Below are positions 4,202-8,210 of a stretch of DNA of 8,210 bases, piece after piece (the stretch's first letter is position 1; each line of letters begins with the position of its first letter). The notes under the pieces were generated by a model. The model saw only the letters and a list, made by a program, of their open reading frames with translations, was not told where the DNA came from and ran no database searches. The position numbers and the translations under genes are program-made. This DNA comes from Achromobacter sp. (GTDB lineage: Bacteria > Pseudomonadota > Gammaproteobacteria > Burkholderiales > Burkholderiaceae_B), in assembly GCA_003454835.1 (NCBI GenBank), contig DMTA01000555.1, positions 1 to 8,210 of the forward strand, written 5' to 3'.

Positions 4202-5611
4202 ATGAACGCTCCCTTGCACGCCGAATCGTTGCGCCGCGCGGTTCCGGCCGCCTGTCTGGATGCCTTGCGTGCGCACTTTGGCGACCGCCTGTCGGAATCG
4301 GCCGCCGTGCGCGAACACCATGGGCGCGACGAATCGCCTTACCCGGCCATGCTGCCGGACGCCGTGGTCTTTGCGCAGTCGACGGAAGATGTCGCGTTCG
4401 TCGCCAAGGTGTGCAACGAGCACCGCGTTCCTTTGATCCCGTACGGCGCCGGCTCGTCGCTCGAAGGCCACATCCTCGCGATCCAGGGCGGCATCAGCCT
4501 GGACCTGTCCCAGATGAACAAGGTCCTTGCCATCAACGCCGAAGACCTGACCGCCACGGTGCAGGCAGGCGTGCTGCGCAAGCAGCTCAACGAAGAAATC
4601 CGCAGCACCGGCCTGTTCTTTCCGATTGACCCGGGCGCCGACGCCAGCCTCGGCGGCATGGCCGCCACCCGCGCGTCGGGCACGAATGCCGTGCGCTATG
4701 GCACGATGCGCGAAAACGTCATGTCGCTGACCGTCGTCACCGCGGACGGCCGCATCATCCGCACGGCGGGCCGCGCCCGCAAGTCGTCTGCCGGCTACGA
4801 CCTGACACGCATTTTCGTGGGCAGCGAGGGCACGCTGGGCATCATCACCGAAGTGACCGTGCGCCTGTATCCGCAGCCCGAAGCCGTGTCCGCAGCCGTC
4901 TGCAATTTCCCGACTTTGGACGCCGCGGTGCAGAGCGTGATCGAGATCATCCAGATGGGCGTGCCGATCGCGCGTGTCGAATTCATGGACGCCGCCAGCG
5001 TGCGTGCCGTCAACCTGCACAGCAAGCTGACCCTGCGCGAAACGCCGTTGCTGGTTTTCGAATTCCACGGCAGTCCCGCCGGCGTGCAGGAGCAGGCTGA
5101 AACCGTGCAGGCCATCACGGCCGAGCATGGCGGCATGGACTTCGAATGGGCCGAGCGCCCCGAAGACCGCAGCCGCCTCTGGACCGCGCGCCACAACGCG
5201 TATTTTGCGGGCCTGCAATTGCGTCCCGGCTGCCGCGCCAGCACCACCGACGTCTGCGTGCCGATCTCGCGCCTGGCCGATTGCGTGCGCGACACCGTCG
5301 AGGAACTGGACCGCGCAAGCTTCCCGTACACCATCGTCGGCCACGTGGGCGACGGCAACTTCCATGTGCTGATGCTGCTGGACGCCGACAGCCCGCAGGA
5401 ATGGCAGGAATCGGAAGCCATCAATCACAACCTCGTGCGCCGAGCCATCGCGGCCGACGGCACCTGCACGGGCGAGCACGGCGTCGGCCTGCACAAGATG
5501 CAGTTCATGGCCGAAGAGCACGGTGAAGACGCGCTGGACCTGATGCGCAGCCTGAAGCACGCGTTCGACCCGAACAACATCCTGAACCCGGGCAAGATCG
5601 TGTCCTGGTAA
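4202..5611 (+). CDS. FAD-linked D-lactate dehydrogenase-type oxidoreductase (LDHD/Dld1-like)
   Basis: 469 residues, ATG 4202 to TAA 5609-5611. It is a member of the VAO/PCMH flavoprotein superfamily with an N-terminal FAD-binding domain and the FAD-oxidase C-terminal domain. FAD motifs: PYGAGSSLEGH (80-90), DPGADASLGGM (143-153) with TNAVRYG (161-167), and FVGSEGTLGIITEVT (205-219). C-terminal domain: HVGDGNFH (381-388), whose histidines and acid belong to the substrate/metal site of the family, and GEHGVG (424-429). Length and motif spacing fit cytochrome-linked D-lactate dehydrogenase (about 460-500 residues), which oxidises D-lactate and related D-2-hydroxy acids and passes electrons to the respiratory chain. 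No signal peptide or membrane helix is seen, so it is cytoplasmic or peripheral. The exact substrate is uncertain: D-2-hydroxyglutarate or glycolate are alternatives. It precedes its paralogue glcD by 179 bases, probably as a separate unit. Confidence 0.88.
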   Translation: MNAPLHAESLRRAVPAACLDALRAHFGDRLSESAAVREHHGRDESPYPAMLPDAVVFAQSTEDVAFVAKVCNEHRVPLIPYGAGSSLEGHILAIQGGISLDLSQMNKVLAINAEDLTATVQAGVLRKQLNEEIRSTGLFFPIDPGADASLGGMAATRASGTNAVRYGTMRENVMSLTVVTADGRIIRTAGRARKSSAGYDLTRIFVGSEGTLGIITEVTVRLYPQPEAVSAAVCNFPTLDAAVQSVIEIIQMGVPIARVEFMDAASVRAVNLHSKLTLRETPLLVFEFHGSPAGVQEQAETVQAITAEHGGMDFEWAERPEDRSRLWTARHNAYFAGLQLRPGCRASTTDVCVPISRLADCVRDTVEELDRASFPYTIVGHVGDGNFHVLMLLDADSPQEWQESEAINHNLVRRAIAADGTCTGEHGVGLHKMQFMAEEHGEDALDLMRSLKHAFDPNNILNPGKIVSW

Positions 5612-5616
5612 TCGGC

Positions 5617-5664
5617 AGGGGGGCTGCAAAAGCCTCCCTCGCCCTTGCAGCGCCTGCTGCTTTT
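5617..5664 (+). terminator. Probable terminator after the D-lactate dehydrogenase-like gene
   Basis: Two hairpins follow the stop codon. AGGGGGGCT/AGCCTCCCT (5617-5625 and 5631-5639) has nine pairs including one G-U, with loop GCAAA. GCAGC-GCCT-GCTGC (5647-5660) is followed by TTTT (5661-5664) and looks like a modest intrinsic terminator. GCTGCAA (5623-5629) can also pair with TTGCAGC (5645-5651), competing with both. The termination call rests on the second hairpin. Confidence 0.5.
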
Positions 5665-5691
5665 ACGCGACAGGCTGCTTCACGGTTTACT

Positions 5692-5783
5692 GCCGGTTAC
5701 GTATGAACTGGCCGCAAATGCCGGTAAATGCGTCAGGTGCGGGTAAATCCCGGCCTGATTAACATGGGCACACGCGCTATTGT
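5692..5783 (+). promoter_or_regulatory. glcD upstream region: operator and promoter candidates
   Basis: GCCGGTT (5692-5698) and AACTGGC (5706-5712) form an inverted repeat with one mismatch and a 7-base spacer, a possible regulator site. TGCCGGTTA, TGCCGGTAA and TGCGGGTAA recur at 5691, 5719 and 5738. CTGATT (5755-5760), 17 bases, then TATTGT (5778-5783) is a weak promoter; its start point would fall at about the glcD ATG (5791), where no Shine-Dalgarno sequence is visible. Confidence 0.3.
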
Positions 5784-5790
5784 TGCGCTC

Positions 5791-7290
5791 ATGAATTCAC
5801 TGGTCGAAACCGGCCTGGCACAAGTGCAGGCGCCTTATTCGCAGCAGCAGCTCATCGAGGCGTTGTCGGCCGCGTTGCCCGCGCACTGTGTGCTTTATCG
5901 CGAAGAGGACACCCGTCCTTACGAATGCGATGGCCTCTCCCTTTACCGCTCGATTCCCGCGGTCGTCGCCCTGCCGGAAACGGAAGCGCAGGTGCAGGCC
6001 ATCATGCGCATCTGCAAGCGCTTGAATGCGCCCATCGTGGCGCGCGGCGCCGGAACGGGATTGTCGGGCGGCGCCATGCCGCACAGCCAGGGCGTGTTGC
6101 TGGGGCTGTCCAAATTCAATCGAATCAAGCACATCGATCTGGCCAGCACGACCGCCATCGTCGAGCCGGGCGTGCGCAATCTTGCGATCTCCGAAGCGGT
6201 GTCGCCGTATGGCCTGTATTACGCGCCGGACCCGTCCAGCCAGATCGCGTGCTCGATCGGAGGCAACGTCGCGGAAAACTCCGGCGGCGTGCATTGCCTG
6301 AAATACGGCCTGACCGTGCACAACGTGCTGCGCGTGCGCGTGGTCACGATAGACGGCGACGTGGTCGAGCTGGGATCGCATGCGCCGGACGCGCCCGGAC
6401 TGGACCTGTTGTCCGTGTTTGTCGGATCGGAGGGCATGCTGGGCGTCGTCACCGAAGTGACCGTCAAGCTCATCCCGAAGCCGGCCTGCCAGCAAGTCGT
6501 CATGGCCAGTTTTTCCAGCGTCGAGGCTGCAGGCAATGCGGTCACGCAGGTGATCGCGGCCGGCATGATTCCCGCGGGACTTGAAATGATGGATCGCCGC
6601 GCGACGCACATGGTGGAGCCGTTTGTCCGCGCGGGCTACGACATGGACGCGCAGGCCATCCTGCTGTGCGAATCGGACGGCACGCCCGAAGAGGTGGCGC
6701 ACGAGATCGCGCGCATGGAAGAAGTGTTCCGGCAAGCCGGCGCCACGCGCTGCCAGGTGTCGGCATCCGAGGCCGAACGCCTGAAATTCTGGGCGGGGCG
6801 CAAGAATGCGTTTCCCGCCGCCGGGCGCGTGTCGCCTGATTACTACTGCATGGACGGCACGATTCCGCGCCGTCATCTGGCGCGCGTGCTGGGCGCCATT
6901 GAACAGATGGAAGACGAATTCGGCCTGCGATGCGCCAACGTCTTTCATGCCGGCGACGGCAATCTGCATCCGCTGATCCTTTTCGATTCGAATAAGCTGG
7001 ACGAAGTGGAGCGCGCCGAAAAATTCGGTGCGGCCATTCTTGAGCTGTGCGTGCAGGTGGGAGGAACCGTGACCGGAGAGCACGGTGTGGGAATGGAGAA
7101 GATAAATCAAATGTGCGTGCAATTCTCTCGCGAAGAACTCGACGCGTTCCTGGCAGTCAAGCGGGCCTTTGATCCGCCGTGCCTGCTGAATCCTGAAAAG
7201 GTCATCCCCACGCTGGCACGCTGCGCCGAATACGGCAAGATGCACGTCCATGCGGGAGAACTGCGCTTCCCCGATCTCGCCCGTTTCTAG
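5791..7290 (+). CDS. glcD: GlcD, glycolate oxidase FAD-linked subunit
   Basis: ATG 5791 to TAG 7288-7290 gives 499 residues, the same length as E. coli GlcD. For that reason I prefer it to upstream in-frame starts at 5728 and 5764, which would add 21 or 9 unrelated residues. FAD-binding domain: RGAGTGLSGGA (85-95), GNVAENSGG (158-166), FVGSEGMLGVVTEVT (210-224). C-terminal domain: HAGDGNLHP (386-394) and GEHGVGM (429-435). With GlcE (second flavoprotein) and GlcF (iron-sulfur protein) it forms the membrane-associated glycolate oxidase that converts glycolate to glyoxylate and also accepts D-lactate. glcE follows after 12 bases, so they form one operon. No clear Shine-Dalgarno sequence precedes the ATG. 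It is a distant paralogue of the gene ending at 5611; both share the GAG(T/S)xLxG, VGSEG and GEHGVG motifs. Confidence 0.94.
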   Translation: MNSLVETGLAQVQAPYSQQQLIEALSAALPAHCVLYREEDTRPYECDGLSLYRSIPAVVALPETEAQVQAIMRICKRLNAPIVARGAGTGLSGGAMPHSQGVLLGLSKFNRIKHIDLASTTAIVEPGVRNLAISEAVSPYGLYYAPDPSSQIACSIGGNVAENSGGVHCLKYGLTVHNVLRVRVVTIDGDVVELGSHAPDAPGLDLLSVFVGSEGMLGVVTEVTVKLIPKPACQQVVMASFSSVEAAGNAVTQVIAAGMIPAGLEMMDRRATHMVEPFVRAGYDMDAQAILLCESDGTPEEVAHEIARMEEVFRQAGATRCQVSASEAERLKFWAGRKNAFPAAGRVSPDYYCMDGTIPRRHLARVLGAIEQMEDEFGLRCANVFHAGDGNLHPLILFDSNKLDEVERAEKFGAAILELCVQVGGTVTGEHGVGMEKINQMCVQFSREELDAFLAVKRAFDPPCLLNPEKVIPTLARCAEYGKMHVHAGELRFPDLARF

Positions 7291-7302
7291 GACGTATCCC
7301 TT

Positions 7303-8210
7303 ATGGATTTTGTCCTGTCGGAATTGTGCGACCAGGTCATGACGGCCCGTGCCGGCCACAAACCCCTGTTCGTGATGGGCGGCGGCAGCAAGCGGTTCTA
7401 CGGCAACTACCGTCCCGTGAGGCCTCAGGATGGTCATTGCCTGCTGGATATGACGCCGTACCGCGGTATCGTCAGCTACCACCCGTCCGAACTCGTGGTG
7501 ACGGTCCGCGCCGGCACGCCGCTGGCCGAACTGGAGGCCGCGCTTGCCGAGCACGGTCAGATGCTGGCCTTCGAACCGCCGCATTTCGCGCCCACCGCGA
7601 CGGTGGGCGGCTGCGTCGCAGCCGGCCTGTCAGGGCCTCGCCGCATGAGTGCCGGCGCCTTGAAGGATTTCGTGCTGGGTGCGCAACTGCTGGATTCGGA
7701 CGGACGCATCCTGTCCTTCGGCGGCGAAGTCATGAAGAATGTGGCGGGCTATGACGTGTCGCGTCTTCTGGCCGGTTCGCACGGCATTTTCGGCGCCATC
7801 CTGGAGGTGTCGCTGAAGGTCGTGCCCAAGCCGATGGAAGAGCTGACGCTGGCGGTGCCCGCGACGCAGGCGCAGGCACTGGCCAACTTTGCCTTCTGGC
7901 GCGGCAAGCCGCTGCCCATCTCGGCAACGAGCTGGACAGGCGAGGGCGCAGAAGGCATGACGATGGTGCGCCTGTCGGGCGCCCCGCCCGCGTTGGCAAG
8001 CGCGCGCGAGCTGATCGGTGGCGACGTGCTTGAGCCGGATGCGGCCGACGCATGGTGGAGGTCGTTGCGCGAGCAGACCCACCCGTTCTTCACGGCCGGA
8101 CAACCCTTGTGGCGTCTGGCCTTGCCGCCCACCACCGCGGACCTGGATCTGGGGCCGACACTGGTGGAGTGGGGCGGCGGCCAGCGGTGGCTGAGTGGTT
8201 CGCGCGATGC
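7303..8210 (+). CDS. glcE: GlcE, glycolate oxidase FAD-binding subunit (3' end cut by window)
   Basis: ATG 7303, with AGGA at 7289-7292 overlapping the glcD stop, opens a frame that runs to the window end (302 full codons; E. coli GlcE has about 350 residues). It carries only the FAD-binding half of the superfamily: LFVMGGGSKRFYG (22-34), a VRAGTPLAELE block (about 68-78), PTATVGGCVAAGLSGPRR (about 97-114), EVMKNVAGYDVSRLLAGSHG (about 141-160) and FGAILEVSLKVVPKP (about 162-176). There is no FAD-oxidase C-terminal domain, which is normal for GlcE. It works with GlcD upstream. glcF would be expected just to the right. Codon use and GC content match its neighbours. Confidence 0.93.
   Translation, partial: MDFVLSELCDQVMTARAGHKPLFVMGGGSKRFYGNYRPVRPQDGHCLLDMTPYRGIVSYHPSELVVTVRAGTPLAELEAALAEHGQMLAFEPPHFAPTATVGGCVAAGLSGPRRMSAGALKDFVLGAQLLDSDGRILSFGGEVMKNVAGYDVSRLLAGSHGIFGAILEVSLKVVPKPMEELTLAVPATQAQALANFAFWRGKPLPISATSWTGEGAEGMTMVRLSGAPPALASARELIGGDVLEPDAADAWWRSLREQTHPFFTAGQPLWRLALPPTTADLDLGPTLVEWGGGQRWLSGSRD

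Noticed and set aside
5797..7584. Long minus-strand frame (595 codons) over glcD and the start of glcE, and similar frames over aroG and the 4202-5611 gene
   Set aside because: They have the same low-complexity His/Arg/Asp/Gln-rich translation typical of antisense frames in high-GC DNA, and they lack domains.

Overview
The window looks like chromosomal DNA of a high-GC betaproteobacterium. Codon use, the gene families and the close match of the proteins to Bordetella/Achromobacter-type sequences suggest Alcaligenaceae (Burkholderiales). This is an inference from memory of the families, not a database result.

Layout. Bases 1-409 (+) hold the last 44 codons of urtC and the first 92 codons of urtD, from the urea/short-chain amide ABC transporter. 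urtD then stops abruptly. It runs, within about 391-409, into the 5' end of an H-NS-family gene that lies on the opposite strand (start codon 505-507). Both genes are broken at this junction. Bases 508-1279 form a gene-poor, locally AT-richer stretch with the H-NS upstream region and an unusual density of palindromes, hairpins and tandem repeats, including a perfect 21-bp duplication at 1114-1155. From 1280 on the sequence is ordinary housekeeping/metabolic DNA, all on the + strand: tldD (1280-2740), an aromatic amino acid attenuator with its leader peptide (about 2778-2952), aroG (2987-4060), a D-lactate dehydrogenase-type FAD oxidoreductase (4202-5611), glcD (5791-7290) and the 5' part of glcE (7303 to the window end).

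Main finding. A short unannotated reading frame at 2815-2898 encodes a 27-residue peptide with the block FYFYFFGF at residues 8-15. It is followed by a textbook terminator (8-bp GC stem, seven T's) placed just before aroG. The leader RNA can form mutually exclusive protector, antiterminator and terminator stems. The first enzyme of the shikimate pathway (DAHP synthase, whose residues match the Phe-sensitive E. coli AroG) is therefore probably controlled by ribosome-mediated attenuation that senses Phe- and Tyr-tRNA charging, on top of allosteric feedback.

How the genes relate. aroG feeds aromatic amino acid synthesis. The three consecutive FAD-binding genes belong to one superfamily and oxidise D-2-hydroxy acids: a D-lactate dehydrogenase-like enzyme and the GlcD/GlcE subunits of glycolate oxidase, with glcF expected just beyond the edge. 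tldD is an independent peptidase gene whose partner gene is not in the window. The left 400 bases belong to another locus, joined either by a real rearrangement or by an assembly artefact.
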